A program made the translations under genes and the position numbers. Below, in pieces: positions 48,483 to 57,481 of a stretch of DNA of 64,000 bases. Position 1 is the first letter of the stretch; every line of letters starts with the position of its first letter. This DNA is from Tahibacter amnicola (lineage in GTDB: Bacteria > Pseudomonadota > Gammaproteobacteria > Xanthomonadales > Rhodanobacteraceae). A model generated the notes under the pieces. That model searched no databases. It saw only the letters and a program-made list of their open reading frames with translations, and was not told where the DNA came from. The stretch covers positions 6,103,465 through 6,167,464 of the forward strand of contig NZ_CP104694.1 in assembly GCF_025398735.1 (NCBI RefSeq). The letters run 5' to 3'.

Positions 48483-49706
48483 ATGACGACCAACGCCAAC
48501 TACAACGTCATTCAGGAAGGCGGCGCGCCCATCAAGGCCTGGACGCAGGGAGTACCCCTGGAAGAGGCCGCCCGGCAGCAGCTGATCAACATGTCGCGCC
48601 TGCCGTTTATTCACCGATGGATCGCCGTGATGCCGGACGTACACCTGGGCAAGGGCGCGACGGTCGGTTCCGTGGTGCCGACCGTGGGCGCGATCGTTCC
48701 GGCGGCCGTCGGCGTGGATATCGGCTGCGGCATGATGGCCTACCAGACCACGCTGACAGCGGCACAGCTGCCGGACAATCTCGGCGCGATCCGCAGTGCG
48801 ATCGAGCGCGCGGTTCCGCACGGTTTCGTCACCGTGCAGGGCCGCAGCAATAACGGTGCATGGATCGCGCCGCCCAACTCGGCCGTGACGCGCTGGCGCA
48901 ATCTGCAGGAGCGCTACGACCTGCTGGTCGAGAAGCATCCGAAAGTCGCACACAAGTCGCCGCTGAACCAGCTCGGCTCGCTCGGTGGTGGCAACCACTT
49001 CATCGAGCTGTGCCTGGACGAGAAGGACCAGGTCTGGATCATGCTGCACTCGGGTTCGCGCGGTGCGGGTAATGCGATCGGATGCTACTTCATCGAGAAG
49101 GCGCGCGAGGAAATGCGGCGTCACTATGTCAACCTGCCCGACCGTGACCTGGCTTACCTCGCCGAAGGCAGCACGCTGTTCGAGGACTACGTCAACGCCG
49201 TCGACTGGGCGCAGGAGTACGCCGCCGAAAACCGGCAGCAGATGATGGACACGATCGTCCGCGTACTGCGCGAGCACCTGCCCGCCTTCACGCTGACGCG
49301 CATGGCGATCAACTGCCACCACAACTACATCAGCCGCGAGCATCACTTCGGCAAGGATGTCTTTGTGACCCGCAAGGGTGCGGTCAGCGCCAAGGAAGGC
49401 CAGTACGGCATCATTCCCGGCAGCATGGGTGCCAAGAGCTTCATCGTGCGCGGCCGCGGTAACGCCGAGAGCTTCCATAGCTGCAGCCACGGGGCCGGAC
49501 GCGTGATGAGCCGTACGGCGGCAAAGAAGCTGATCAGCCTGCAGGATCACGTCCGCGCCACCGCGCACGTGGAATGCCGCAAGGACGCCGCGGTGGTCGA
49601 CGAATCGCCCGCCGCCTACAAGCCGATCGAAGCGGTGATGAAGGCCCAGGAAGATCTCGTCGAGATCATCCATACGCTTCGCCAGGTGGTGTGCGTGAAG
49701 GGCTGA
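48483..49706 (+). CDS. rtcB: RNA-splicing ligase RtcB
   Basis: GTP- and Mn2+-dependent RNA ligase joining 2',3'-cyclic-phosphate or 3'-phosphate ends to 5'-OH ends. At 407 aa it is the E. coli size. Motifs: MPDVHLGKGATVGSVVPT, GVDIGCGMMAYQT (metal Cys), SLGGGNHFIELCLDE, LHSGSRGAGN, NCHHNYISREHHFG, and guanylylated His336 in FHSCSHGAGRVMSR. Start 48483 has AAAGGA eight to ten bases upstream. Follows the two YrlA RNAs. Confidence 0.98.
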   Translation: MTTNANYNVIQEGGAPIKAWTQGVPLEEAARQQLINMSRLPFIHRWIAVMPDVHLGKGATVGSVVPTVGAIVPAAVGVDIGCGMMAYQTTLTAAQLPDNLGAIRSAIERAVPHGFVTVQGRSNNGAWIAPPNSAVTRWRNLQERYDLLVEKHPKVAHKSPLNQLGSLGGGNHFIELCLDEKDQVWIMLHSGSRGAGNAIGCYFIEKAREEMRRHYVNLPDRDLAYLAEGSTLFEDYVNAVDWAQEYAAENRQQMMDTIVRVLREHLPAFTLTRMAINCHHNYISREHHFGKDVFVTRKGAVSAKEGQYGIIPGSMGAKSFIVRGRGNAESFHSCSHGAGRVMSRTAAKKLISLQDHVRATAHVECRKDAAVVDESPAAYKPIEAVMKAQEDLVEIIHTLRQVVCVKG

Positions 49707-49725
49707 GGCACCAGGAAACAGGGAA

Positions 49726-49748
49726 GGCCGGGCGCCACGCGCCCGGCC
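49726..49748 (+). terminator. 9-bp perfect hairpin between rtcB and rtcA
   Basis: GGCCGGGCG pairs with CGCCCGGCC around a CCACG loop, 20 bp after the rtcB stop. There is no U-tract, so it may protect the rtcB 3' end or attenuate rtcA rather than stop transcription. Confidence 0.45.
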
Positions 49749-49778
49749 GCGTCATCGTTTACACGTAGAAAAATAGCC

Positions 49779-50795
49779 ATGTCCATGATTGAACTTGACG
49801 GCTCCGCCGGCGGTGGCCAGTTGCTCCGCACGGCCTTGAGCCTGAGCCTGTGCACCTCTACCCCGTTCCGCATGTCCGGAATCCGGGCAGGCCGCTCACG
49901 GCCTGGCCTGATGCGGCAACACCTCACGGCCGTGGAGGCTGCGCGGCGCATCGGCAATGCACACGTCCTCAATGCCGCACCCGGCTCCACGGAACTGGTC
50001 TTCGAGCCCGGCGTCATCGTGGCCGGTGACTTTCACTTTGCCGTCGGCACCGCCGGCTCGACCATGCTCGTCCTGCAGACGGCGCTGCCGGCCTTGTTGC
50101 AGGCGGATGCCGCCTCGACGCTGCGCGTCGAAGGCGGTACGCACAATCCGCTGGCCCCGCCAGCCGATTTCCTGCAGCACGCGTTCCTGCCGCAGCTGGC
50201 ACGCATGGGCGGCTCGGCATCGGTCAATGTCGTCAGGCACGGTTTTGCACCGGCCGGCGGCGGCCTCGTCGAATTGGCCGTGACGCCTTCGAGCCTGCAG
50301 CAGATCACCCTGTGCGAGCGTGGTGCTGTTCGGCAGATCCGGGCGACCGCCTTGCTGTCAGGCCTTGATTCGAGCATTGGCGAGCGCGAGGTGCGCGCGG
50401 CAGCCAGACGGCTGCCGATGGCCGAATCCGACCTGGAAGTGCGGCAGGTCCGGCCTGCGCTGGGTCCGGGCAATGCCTTGCTCATCACCGTGCACTGTGA
50501 GCACGTCAGCGTGGTGTTCACCGGATTCGGCGAACGCGGCAAGACAGCCGAGCAGGTAGCCGCCGACCTGTGCGCCGATGTGCAACGCTACCTCGACAGC
50601 GGCGCGGCCACCGACACACACCTGGGTGACCAGTTGCTGCTGCCGATGGCCCTCGCCGGCGGCGGTCGCTTCACCACGACGGAATCGAGCGACCATCTGC
50701 GCACCAACGCCGCGATGATCGAAAAGTTCCTGCCGGTGGAAGTGACGATCCTCGATCGCGGTCCGCAGCACTTCGAAGTGTCCATCCAGTCCTGA
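49779..50795 (+). CDS. rtcA: RNA 3'-terminal phosphate cyclase RtcA
   Basis: Converts RNA 3'-phosphate to 2',3'-cyclic phosphate through covalent adenylylation, preparing ends for RtcB. 338 aa, as in E. coli. Visible: MIELDGSAGGGQLLRTALSL at the start, GIRAGRSRPGLMRQHL, the family signature RHGFAPAGGGLVEL, THLGDQLLLPMALAGGGRFT, and His306 in SDHLRTNAAMIEKFLP, which aligns with the nucleophile His309 of E. coli. Last gene of the rsr-yrlA-rtcBA unit, 72 bp after rtcB. Confidence 0.97.
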   Translation: MSMIELDGSAGGGQLLRTALSLSLCTSTPFRMSGIRAGRSRPGLMRQHLTAVEAARRIGNAHVLNAAPGSTELVFEPGVIVAGDFHFAVGTAGSTMLVLQTALPALLQADAASTLRVEGGTHNPLAPPADFLQHAFLPQLARMGGSASVNVVRHGFAPAGGGLVELAVTPSSLQQITLCERGAVRQIRATALLSGLDSSIGEREVRAAARRLPMAESDLEVRQVRPALGPGNALLITVHCEHVSVVFTGFGERGKTAEQVAADLCADVQRYLDSGAATDTHLGDQLLLPMALAGGGRFTTTESSDHLRTNAAMIEKFLPVEVTILDRGPQHFEVSIQS

Positions 50796-50798
50796 GTG

Positions 50799-50830
50799 AG
50801 GGCGGTTGCGCGCAAGCGCGCGGCCGCCCT
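50799..50830. terminator. Hairpin between convergent rtcA and GGDEF gene
   Basis: AGGGCGG and GCGCGC pair with GCGCGC and CCGCCCT (interrupted by a TT/GG bulge pair). It occupies almost all of the 37-bp gap between the two stop codons; no U-tract. Confidence 0.5.
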
Positions 50831-50832
50831 GA

Positions 50833-51906
50833 TCAGCTGACGACCTGGTTGCGACCTTTTTCCTTGGCCTTGTAGAGGCATTCGTCCGCCGCCTTGAGCA
50901 CCTCGTCGGGGCTGCGCCGACGCGCGTCACGCTGCGCCACGCCGATACTGGCGGTGACCTTTACGGTGCGCTGCTTGTCCTTGGCGCGCGGCGCCTTCCG
51001 GGATTTCGCCGACGGTTTGCGCGGCAACGCAACCGGGGTGTTTTCGATATTCATCCGGGCTGTCTCGCAGGCATCCGCCGCGCCGTCCGGACGCCGGAAC
51101 AGCAGGCAGAACTCCTCGCCGCCAAAGCGGAAGGCGCGCCCGCCGGGTGTCTTCGCCAATTGCCGCGCGACTTCGATCAGCACCCGGTCACCGGCATCGT
51201 GGCCGTGCTTGTCGTTGAACTGCTTGAAGTGATCGACATCCACCATGGCCAACGCGTAGGTGCCGGACAGTCGCGCCAGCGTCTCGTCCAGCGCGCGACG
51301 GTTCGGCAGTCCGGTCAAGGCATCCAGGAAGGCCAGGCGCCAGGAGGAATAGAGGACGCCGGCGCCGGCCACGAGCGCGCCGATCAAGAGCCACAGCTGC
51401 AGACCGATACCGGCCAGCTCGATCAACCCGAAGGCCAGGCTCAGCGCGCCAAAGGCGATCGCCAGATCCAGCGCGTTGCGCCGGTGATACCCGTGCATCG
51501 CCATGACGAGCGCGGCGAAGACACTCAGCGCAACCGCCACGCGGCGGGGCCGTGCATCGACGAATCCCAGTGGCAACAGGCCTTCAAGGGCGCGCCAGAC
51601 GTGCGGTGGCGCCACACTGACCAACCAGGTGATCGTGGCCAGCAACAGCGCGGTGACAAGCATCCGGCGGGATCGGAATGGCGGCTCGGGCATGACCGCG
51701 GCCAGCACCATCAGCCAAGGGCCGAACATCGTCGTGGCCGCTGCCGCGCGACCGCCCCATTCGGACACGGCCGGATCCGTTGCCAGCGCCGCGACCGCCA
51801 GGGCGAGCGTCGCCAGCACCAGCGCGGCGCGGTGGCGTCGGAACGCCAGCGCGAGCGCCAGGGCCAACAGGCATAGCAATGGGGCAAATGACGATATCGA
51901 GCTCAT
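50833..51906 (-). CDS. Membrane diguanylate cyclase (GGDEF)
   Basis: Inner-membrane protein, 357 aa. Five to six hydrophobic helices (about 1-180) form an unrecognised sensor region. The GGDEF domain follows: FLDALTGLPNRRALDE, VDVDHFKQFNDKHGHDAGD, the active site FRFGGEEFCLLF (GGEEF), and VKVTASIGVAQR. An insert of about 25 basic residues (PRKPSAKSRKAPRAKDKQR) interrupts the second half of the domain. The RxxD inhibitory site is not evident. Likely makes cyclic di-GMP. Start 51906 (MSSISSFAPLL) was chosen over a non-hydrophobic upstream extension. Convergent with rtcA. The 243 bp upstream (51907-52149) hold nothing recognisable. Confidence 0.9.
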   Translation of the reverse strand: MSSISSFAPLLCLLALALALAFRRHRAALVLATLALAVAALATDPAVSEWGGRAAAATTMFGPWLMVLAAVMPEPPFRSRRMLVTALLLATITWLVSVAPPHVWRALEGLLPLGFVDARPRRVAVALSVFAALVMAMHGYHRRNALDLAIAFGALSLAFGLIELAGIGLQLWLLIGALVAGAGVLYSSWRLAFLDALTGLPNRRALDETLARLSGTYALAMVDVDHFKQFNDKHGHDAGDRVLIEVARQLAKTPGGRAFRFGGEEFCLLFRRPDGAADACETARMNIENTPVALPRKPSAKSRKAPRAKDKQRTVKVTASIGVAQRDARRRSPDEVLKAADECLYKAKEKGRNQVVS

Positions 51907-52149
51907 ACGGCGGTCAGGCTGGCGACCTGCCGGCGTCTGGACCCGTCGGCAGCAACGCCACGGAGCAGGCCAGAAATCCCGGCAGGACGATGTCGACGAA
52001 CGGACCACCACCACGGTCATCCGCACGGGGAAGCGTCGCGCCGAGTGATCGGCGAAACCCCGTGGAACGCGCGTTCGGCGCCGGTGAACGGCAAGCTTGG
52101 CAGATCTGCCTGCCGCCGTGAACCGCCGACGTGATACGCCGGGAAGATC

Positions 52150-52884
52150 TCATCCGCTGCGACGCGCCAGATCGGGGTCCGCGGCCAGCACGCCGCAGCA
52201 TCGCAGGAATGCCGCGGTTTCATCGATACAGGCCTGGCTGCGGAACTGCGCCAGGAAATGCGGGCCATCGATGTCGCGGATGCGCAGGTCCTGCACCAGC
52301 TGCGCCAGCACCGACCCTGCCCGGCGCGGCACGACCCGGTCTCGCCCCGCGCGCAGATACAGGACCGGCAGCCGCAGCGAACGCGCCTGCTCCCGCACAT
52401 CCACGCGCAACGCCGAACGCGCGCGCGCCGCCATCACCGCGGGAGCGACTCCGGACAGCACGCCGGCCAGACGACGCGACCACGCCGCATCACCGTCACG
52501 GCCGAACAACCCCTGTGCCAGCACCGGCATCGGCAGGGCCCACGCCGGCAAGACCGGCACGAACGAGGCCATGACACGGGTCCACGGCGGCGGCAGGTGC
52601 GCGAAGGTCGCGCACAGAATCAGCGCTCGCAAGCCGGGCGGCCGTCGCGCGGCCGTCAGTATCGCCAGCGGCCCCGCAAAGGATTCGGCGAACAGCACCC
52701 AGTCGCCCCGCGGCAGTTGCGGAGCCAGCCAGTCCGCCAGTTCGTCATAGCCGAGTGGGCGATCCGGCGGGTAGGACGCGATCTGCGTCGTCCCCAGAGG
52801 AGCCAGCCGCGCGGCGAAGTCGTCATAGAACGCGCCACTGCCGTCCATACCCGGCAGCAAAAGGAAGTGAGTCATCCGGACCAT
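52150..52884 (-). CDS. Alpha/beta hydrolase
   Basis: Cytoplasmic alpha/beta hydrolase (244 aa), substrate unknown. N-terminal THFLLLPGMDGSGAFYDDF provides the oxyanion loop. The nucleophile elbow reads LFAESFAGPLAIL (A-E-S-F-A instead of G-x-S-x-G, as in some family members). The acidic residue is probably in YLRAGRDRVVP, and the His in DIDGPHFLAQ. The start may be 52884 (GGTGG upstream) or 52875. Divergent from the tetR gene; the AT-rich operator between them could control both. Confidence 0.82.
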   Translation of the reverse strand: MVRMTHFLLLPGMDGSGAFYDDFAARLAPLGTTQIASYPPDRPLGYDELADWLAPQLPRGDWVLFAESFAGPLAILTAARRPPGLRALILCATFAHLPPPWTRVMASFVPVLPAWALPMPVLAQGLFGRDGDAAWSRRLAGVLSGVAPAVMAARARSALRVDVREQARSLRLPVLYLRAGRDRVVPRRAGSVLAQLVQDLRIRDIDGPHFLAQFRSQACIDETAAFLRCCGVLAADPDLARRSG

Positions 52885-52916
52885 TCTAGGCCACCGCCCG
52901 GCGGGGCGGCAGTTGA

Positions 52917-52943
52917 AATTAAATTCACTGTTAATTAAATTCT
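52917..52943. promoter_or_regulatory. AT-rich direct repeat, candidate TetR operator
   Basis: ATTAAATTC occurs at 52918-52926 and 52934-52942, 16 bp apart, in a block of about 30 bp that is nearly all A/T inside a GC-rich genome. It ends 5 bp before the tetR start codon and sits between the divergent hydrolase and tetR genes. The position suggests autoregulation. Confidence 0.5.
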
Positions 52944-52947
52944 ATCC

Positions 52948-53628
52948 ATGAACCGGAAGAAGCCCTCACCCACCACAGCCCCGGCCGCCGCGCGCGGGCG
53001 CGGCCGGCCCGCCAGCGCCGCCGTCGACCGCGAGGCGCGTGAACGCCTGATCGACGCCGCAGTCACCCTGTTTTCCGAGCGCGGCATCGCGGCGACGCCG
53101 CTCTCGGCCGTGGCCCGCGCCGCGCACGTGACACCGGCGCTGCTGCACTACTACTTCGGCAATAAGGAAAACCTGGTCGACGCCATCGTCGAGGAGCGCT
53201 TCGTACCCATCGTCAGCCAGGTGGTGCACAAGCTCTCCGGCATCGAAGCCACGCCGCGCGCCGCCTTCACCACGTTCGTGCAGGAAGTCACCGCGACGCT
53301 TTCCACACACCCGTGGCTGCCGCCCCTGTGGCTGCGCGAAGTCGTGACCGAAGGCGGGCAACTGCGCGAGCGCATCGTCGGCCACATGGCGCCCCGGCTC
53401 GCCCAGCCGCTGGTCGGACTGGTGCGCCAGGCGCAGGCCGAAGGACGGCTCAATCCCGCCATCGAACCGCGCCTGATCATGGTCTCGCTGATCGGCCTGA
53501 CCGTGTTCCCGTTTGCGGCACAAGGCATCTGGCGCCCGCTGTTTGAAGCCGGCGACGTGACCGCCGAGTCCCTCGCCCGCCATGTGCTGGCGCTGCTGCT
53601 CGACGGCCTTCTGCTACCCGATAAGTAG
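52948..53628 (+). CDS. TetR-family regulator of the adjacent ABC exporter
   Basis: DNA-binding repressor, 226 aa. A basic, disordered N-terminus (about 25 residues) precedes the TetR HTH: RERLIDAAVTLFSERGIAAT, then PLSAVARAAHVTPALLHYYFGNKENLVDAI. The C-terminal ligand domain is similar to those of CecR-type regulators that sit upstream of HlyD-ABC exporters. It is followed by the three exporter genes on the same strand (27-bp gap), which it probably represses. Confidence 0.9.
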   Translation: MNRKKPSPTTAPAAARGRGRPASAAVDREARERLIDAAVTLFSERGIAATPLSAVARAAHVTPALLHYYFGNKENLVDAIVEERFVPIVSQVVHKLSGIEATPRAAFTTFVQEVTATLSTHPWLPPLWLREVVTEGGQLRERIVGHMAPRLAQPLVGLVRQAQAEGRLNPAIEPRLIMVSLIGLTVFPFAAQGIWRPLFEAGDVTAESLARHVLALLLDGLLLPDK

Positions 53629-53655
53629 CTTTTCCTCTCCCCCAGGACCAACGCC

Positions 53656-54621
53656 ATGCGCTGCCTGCCCGCCCTCCTCCCGCTGATCGCCCTCCTGGCC
53701 GCCACCGGTTGCGCGCCGCAGGCGCCGCCGCTGCTGGGCACCCTCGAATGGGACCGTATCGGCGTCGCCGCCGAAGCCTCGGAGCCGATCACTGCCATCG
53801 CGGTGAATGAAGGCGATACGGTCGCGGCGGGCCAGCTGCTGCTCGAACTCGACGGATCGCGTGCGCAGGCGCAGCTGGAGCAGGCCGAGGCGGAACGCCA
53901 GCGCGCGCAGGCGCTGCTCGACGAGCGATTGCACGGTGCCCGCGCGGAAAACGTCGCCACCTTGCGCGCCGAGTGGCGGCGGGCGGACGCGCAACGCGCC
54001 AACGAGCGGCGCGAACGCGATCGCGCCGCCGAGATGCGCGGCCGTGGGCTCATTGCCCAGGCCGAACTCGATCGGCGCGAGGCCAGCTTCAGGTCGGCAC
54101 GCGCGGAAGTGGATGCCGTCACGGCACGCCTGGCCGAACTGACCAATGGCACGCGTCCTGAACAGGTCGAGCAGGCACAGGCCGCGCTGGCGTTCGCCGA
54201 GGCGCGCGTGAAGGAACTGAGCCTGGCGCGCGAACGCCTGCGCGTCCACGCGCCGGCCGACGGCCGCGTCGATGCGCTGCCCTTCAAGCGGGGCGACCAG
54301 CCACCGCGCGGCGCCACCGTCGTGTCGCTGCTCACGGGTGATCGCCCCTATGCGCGCGTCTACGTGCCAGCACCGCGCCGCGCCGCGATCCAGCCCGGCG
54401 CGGAATTCACCATCCACGTGCAGGGCGCTGCAGCGCCGTTCCACGCCGCGCTGGCGCGCATCCGCAGCGAACCGGCGTTCACGCCGTACTACGCGCTAAG
54501 TGGGGACGACGCATCGCAACTGGTGTATCGCGCGGAGCTCGTCCTGGACGGCACCGACGAGACCCGGAAACTGCCCGCCGGGCTCACCCTCACCGCCGAG
54601 CCGCGCGACCATGGCCGCTGA
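53656..54621 (+). CDS. HlyD-type membrane fusion lipoprotein
   Basis: Periplasmic adaptor of an ABC exporter, 321 aa. A lipoprotein signal with lipobox ATGC (Cys19) precedes a split biotinyl-lipoyl domain (AVNEGDTVAAGQLLLELDGS and LRVHAPADGRVDALPFKRGD). A long Ala/Arg/Glu-rich coiled coil (about 75-190) and a beta-barrel tail follow. The arrangement resembles YbhG/YhiI adaptors. Overlaps the ABC ATPase gene by 11 bp. Confidence 0.92.
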   Translation: MRCLPALLPLIALLAATGCAPQAPPLLGTLEWDRIGVAAEASEPITAIAVNEGDTVAAGQLLLELDGSRAQAQLEQAEAERQRAQALLDERLHGARAENVATLRAEWRRADAQRANERRERDRAAEMRGRGLIAQAELDRREASFRSARAEVDAVTARLAELTNGTRPEQVEQAQAALAFAEARVKELSLARERLRVHAPADGRVDALPFKRGDQPPRGATVVSLLTGDRPYARVYVPAPRRAAIQPGAEFTIHVQGAAAPFHAALARIRSEPAFTPYYALSGDDASQLVYRAELVLDGTDETRKLPAGLTLTAEPRDHGR

Positions 54622-55564
54622 CAGCACACGCCACGGTGCCGCCATCGTCGCCCGCGGCCTCACCCGCCGATTCGGCAGCCTGGTCGCGGTCGACAACGTC
54701 GAACTGACGGTCGGGAAGGCCCAGGTCTATGGATTCCTCGGGCCGAACGGATCGGGCAAATCCACCACCATCCGCATGCTGTGCGGACTGCTGCTGCCCA
54801 GTGCCGGCGACATCCAGGTGCTGGGGCTCTCCATTCCGCGGGACGCCGAGGCCCTCAAGCGCCGCATCGGCTACATGACGCAGAAGTTCTCCCTGTACGA
54901 AGACCTCACCGTACAGGAGAACCTCGAATTCCTCGCCGCCGTGCACGATATTCCGCGCGCACACAGCAAGACGCGCATTGACGAGCTGCTGGCGCGCTAC
55001 TGGCTCCACGACCGCCGGCACCAGCTGGCCGGCACGATGTCGGGCGGGCAGAAGCAGCGTCTGGCGCTGGCCGGCTCCGTGGTGCATCGGCCCGAACTGT
55101 TGTTCCTGGATGAACCCACCAGCGCCGTCGATCCGCAGTCGCGCCGCGAATTCTGGGATTCCCTTTTCGAACTGGCCGATGCGGGCACGACCATCCTCGT
55201 CTCGACGCACTACATGGATGAAGCCGAGCGCTGCCACCGCCTGGCAATCCTCGACGAGGGTCGTCTCGTCGCGGACGGTGCACCGGCACACCTGTGCGCG
55301 GCGCTGCCGCACAGCGTATGGCTGATCCAGTGCGACGCACCGCGCCGCGCGCAGCAGGCGCTGGAACACAGCACAGGCATCGTGGCGATGGCGCAGATTG
55401 GCGCGCAACTGCGCGTACTCGCCGAGCGTGACAGCGTCAGCGCCCGAACGCTTGAGCAGCGCCTGTCGCAGGCAGGAATTCAGGCCCACGTGGAGGCCGG
55501 CGCACCCAATCTGGAGGATGTCTTCGTCGCCGCTACCCACGATCCGTCAGAGGACGCCGCATGA
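54611..55564 (+). CDS. ABC exporter ATP-binding subunit
   Basis: Single nucleotide-binding domain protein, 317 aa, of the drug-export (CcmA/YbhF) type. Walker A FLGPNGSGKST, Q-loop YMTQKFSLYEDLTVQENLEF, signature GTMSGGQKQRLALAG, Walker B LLFLDEPTSAVDP, and H-loop LVSTHYMDEAERC. It has one domain where E. coli YbhF has two. Start 54611 follows from the overlap with the adaptor gene; the permease gene overlaps its stop (ATGA). Confidence 0.94.
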   Translation: MAADSTRHGAAIVARGLTRRFGSLVAVDNVELTVGKAQVYGFLGPNGSGKSTTIRMLCGLLLPSAGDIQVLGLSIPRDAEALKRRIGYMTQKFSLYEDLTVQENLEFLAAVHDIPRAHSKTRIDELLARYWLHDRRHQLAGTMSGGQKQRLALAGSVVHRPELLFLDEPTSAVDPQSRREFWDSLFELADAGTTILVSTHYMDEAERCHRLAILDEGRLVADGAPAHLCAALPHSVWLIQCDAPRRAQQALEHSTGIVAMAQIGAQLRVLAERDSVSARTLEQRLSQAGIQAHVEAGAPNLEDVFVAATHDPSEDAA

Positions 55565-56655
55565 GCCTGCGCCGCCTCCTCTCGATCGTGGTGAAAGAGC
55601 TGCGCCAGCTCCGGCGCGACCGTCTCACCTTTGCCATGATCATCGGCATCCCCACGATGCAGCTGCTGCTGTTCGGGTTTGCGATCAACCTGGATATCCG
55701 CCACCTGGACGCTGCGTTGCTGGACGCGGCCAACACGGCGCGAAGCCGGGAGCTGGTTGCGGAACTGGCATCCACGCGCGTGGTGGCAATCCGCTATCGC
55801 GTCAATCATCCACAGGAGCTGGACGCGCTGTTGCGCCAGGGCCGGATCAGCGTCGGCATCGTCATTCCGGCCGATTTCGAGGCCAGGCTCGAACGCGGCG
55901 ACCGCGCGCCGCTGCAGATGGTAGTCGACGGATCCGAGCAGGTGGTGCAGCAGGCAGCGCGGCAACTGGCGGCCTTTCCGCTCGAACGCCTGCGCGATCC
56001 CGGCGCGCGCCCGGCGCACACGGCAGAAATTGTCAATTTCTATAATCCGGAGCGGCGGGCCGCGGTCAATACGGTACCCGGGCTCGTCGGCGTGATCCTC
56101 ACCATGACGATGGTGATGTTCACCGCAATGGCGCTGGTCCGCGAACGCGAACGCGGCAACCTGGAGATGCTGATCGCCACGCCCGTATCGCCATGGGAAC
56201 TGACCATCGGCAAGGTGCTGCCTTTCGTCGCGATCGGCCTGGTGCAGGTGACGGTCGTGCTGATTCTCGGCAAGCTGATCTTCGCGGTACCCATCCGCGG
56301 CCTGCTGATCGAGGTCTATGCTGCTGCACTGCTCTTCATCCTGGCGTCGCTGTCGCTTGGCGTATTTCTCTCCACGCTCGCGCGCAGCCAGTTTCAGGCG
56401 ATGCAGCTGGCGTTCTTCACGTTCCTGCCGCAAATCCTGCTTTCGGGCTTCATGTTTCCGTTCGCCGGCATGCCACGCGTGGCGCAATGGATTGCCGAGA
56501 TCCTTCCGATGACGCATTTCCTGCGCCTGATCCGCGGCATTGCGCTGCGCGGTGCCGGACTGGCCGACCTGTGGCAGGAACTGGTGGCGCTGACCGCGTT
56601 CACGGCAATCGTGTTGAGCATCGCGGTGATGCGCGTGAGCAAACGCCTGGACTGA
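55561..56655 (+). CDS. ABC-2 type exporter permease
   Basis: Inner-membrane permease (364 aa) of the ABC-2 family (YbhS/YbhR-like). One N-terminal helix (LTFAMIIGIPTMQLLLFGFA) precedes a large periplasmic domain (about 45-175), then five helices with the family pattern RERERGNLEMLIATPVSPWE, LLSGFMFPFAGMPRVAQW, and FLRLIRGIALRG. Only one permease gene is present, so the exporter would be a homodimer. Last gene of the tetR-hlyD-ABC unit. Confidence 0.93.
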   Translation: MSLRRLLSIVVKELRQLRRDRLTFAMIIGIPTMQLLLFGFAINLDIRHLDAALLDAANTARSRELVAELASTRVVAIRYRVNHPQELDALLRQGRISVGIVIPADFEARLERGDRAPLQMVVDGSEQVVQQAARQLAAFPLERLRDPGARPAHTAEIVNFYNPERRAAVNTVPGLVGVILTMTMVMFTAMALVRERERGNLEMLIATPVSPWELTIGKVLPFVAIGLVQVTVVLILGKLIFAVPIRGLLIEVYAAALLFILASLSLGVFLSTLARSQFQAMQLAFFTFLPQILLSGFMFPFAGMPRVAQWIAEILPMTHFLRLIRGIALRGAGLADLWQELVALTAFTAIVLSIAVMRVSKRLD

Positions 56656-56668
56656 GTCACTGCGTACG

Positions 56669-56691
56669 GCCGGCAGCCGCGGGCTGCCGGC
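56669..56691. terminator. 10-bp perfect hairpin between exporter and beta-lactamase genes
   Basis: GCCGGCAGCC pairs with GGCTGCCGGC around a GCG loop, between the convergent permease and beta-lactamase stop codons. No U-tract. Confidence 0.5.
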
Positions 56692-56697
56692 GTCGCG

Positions 56698-57481
56698 TCA
56701 ATTCGCCGGCGCCGGCTTCGGCAGCACGCCCGACTGTTCCAGCACTTCGCGCACGATGGCCTGCCGCTTGGGGGCATCCTCGATGCCCTTGGGCAGGTCC
56801 GCGTTGAGCGCGAAGAACCAGTTTTTGCCGTCGCGCGTCACCCAGGCCGGTCTTGCCGTGCACCACGTACGCCGGCGCCTCCTCGACGACCGTGATGCGC
56901 CGGGCGATCTCCTGGCTGCGGGCGGAGAACGGCAGGCTGCCGTCGGCCAGCTTGCGCAGGAATTCGATCTGGCCGACCGCGCTGATGCGCAGCTTGCCGC
57001 CGCCCCCGAGCCAGAAAGAATCGATGTCTCCACCGATATCCCGGTTGCCGTAGCCGGCCGCGTCGATCCAATGCTGCATGCGCTCACGCCCGATGCGACG
57101 CGCCAGTTCCTGGTAGTACCAGACCACCGAGAATTTCATGCCGCTGGCAAGATCGTGGTCGCGGTTCCAGTTGTCGACCCAGCGCTTCTGCCCATCCCAG
57201 GGAAACACGACGTGCTCGTCGCGGATCACGCCGGTTTCCAGGGCCACCATGGCATTGAAGACTTTGTACGTGGACGCCGGCGGCAGCGGCGTCTGCGCGC
57301 GCTGGCGGTCAAACACGCGGTAGCGATCGGCGGCAGCGTCGTACAGCAGCAAGGTGCCGGTGAGGCCGCGGCTGGAAAAGGCCTTCTCCCATTCGGGATG
57401 CACCTCCCAGTCGGTCGCGTGCGCGGCGGGGGCTGCCAGCAGGGCCAGGAGGAAAAACGCAAGGGGACGCCAGCGTGTCAT
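56698..57481 (-). pseudogene. Class D (OXA-type) beta-lactamase, frameshifted after KTG
   Basis: Periplasmic serine beta-lactamase gene with a broken frame. Signal peptide LAFFLLALLAAPAAHA, then every class D motif at textbook positions: Ser70-x-x-Lys73 in PASTYKVF, Ser118-x-Val120 in KFSVVWYY, Tyr144-Gly-Asn146, a Trp in SFWLGGGGKLR, and Lys210-Thr-Gly in HGKTG. Directly after KTG the frame shifts near 56841-56848. The missing C-terminal part (AWVTRDGKNWFFALN to the stop at 56698) is read in another frame. If unrepaired, the protein would carry an unrelated tail. A sequencing error is possible. Start 57481 has GGAGAG upstream. Substrate range cannot be predicted. Confidence 0.85.
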
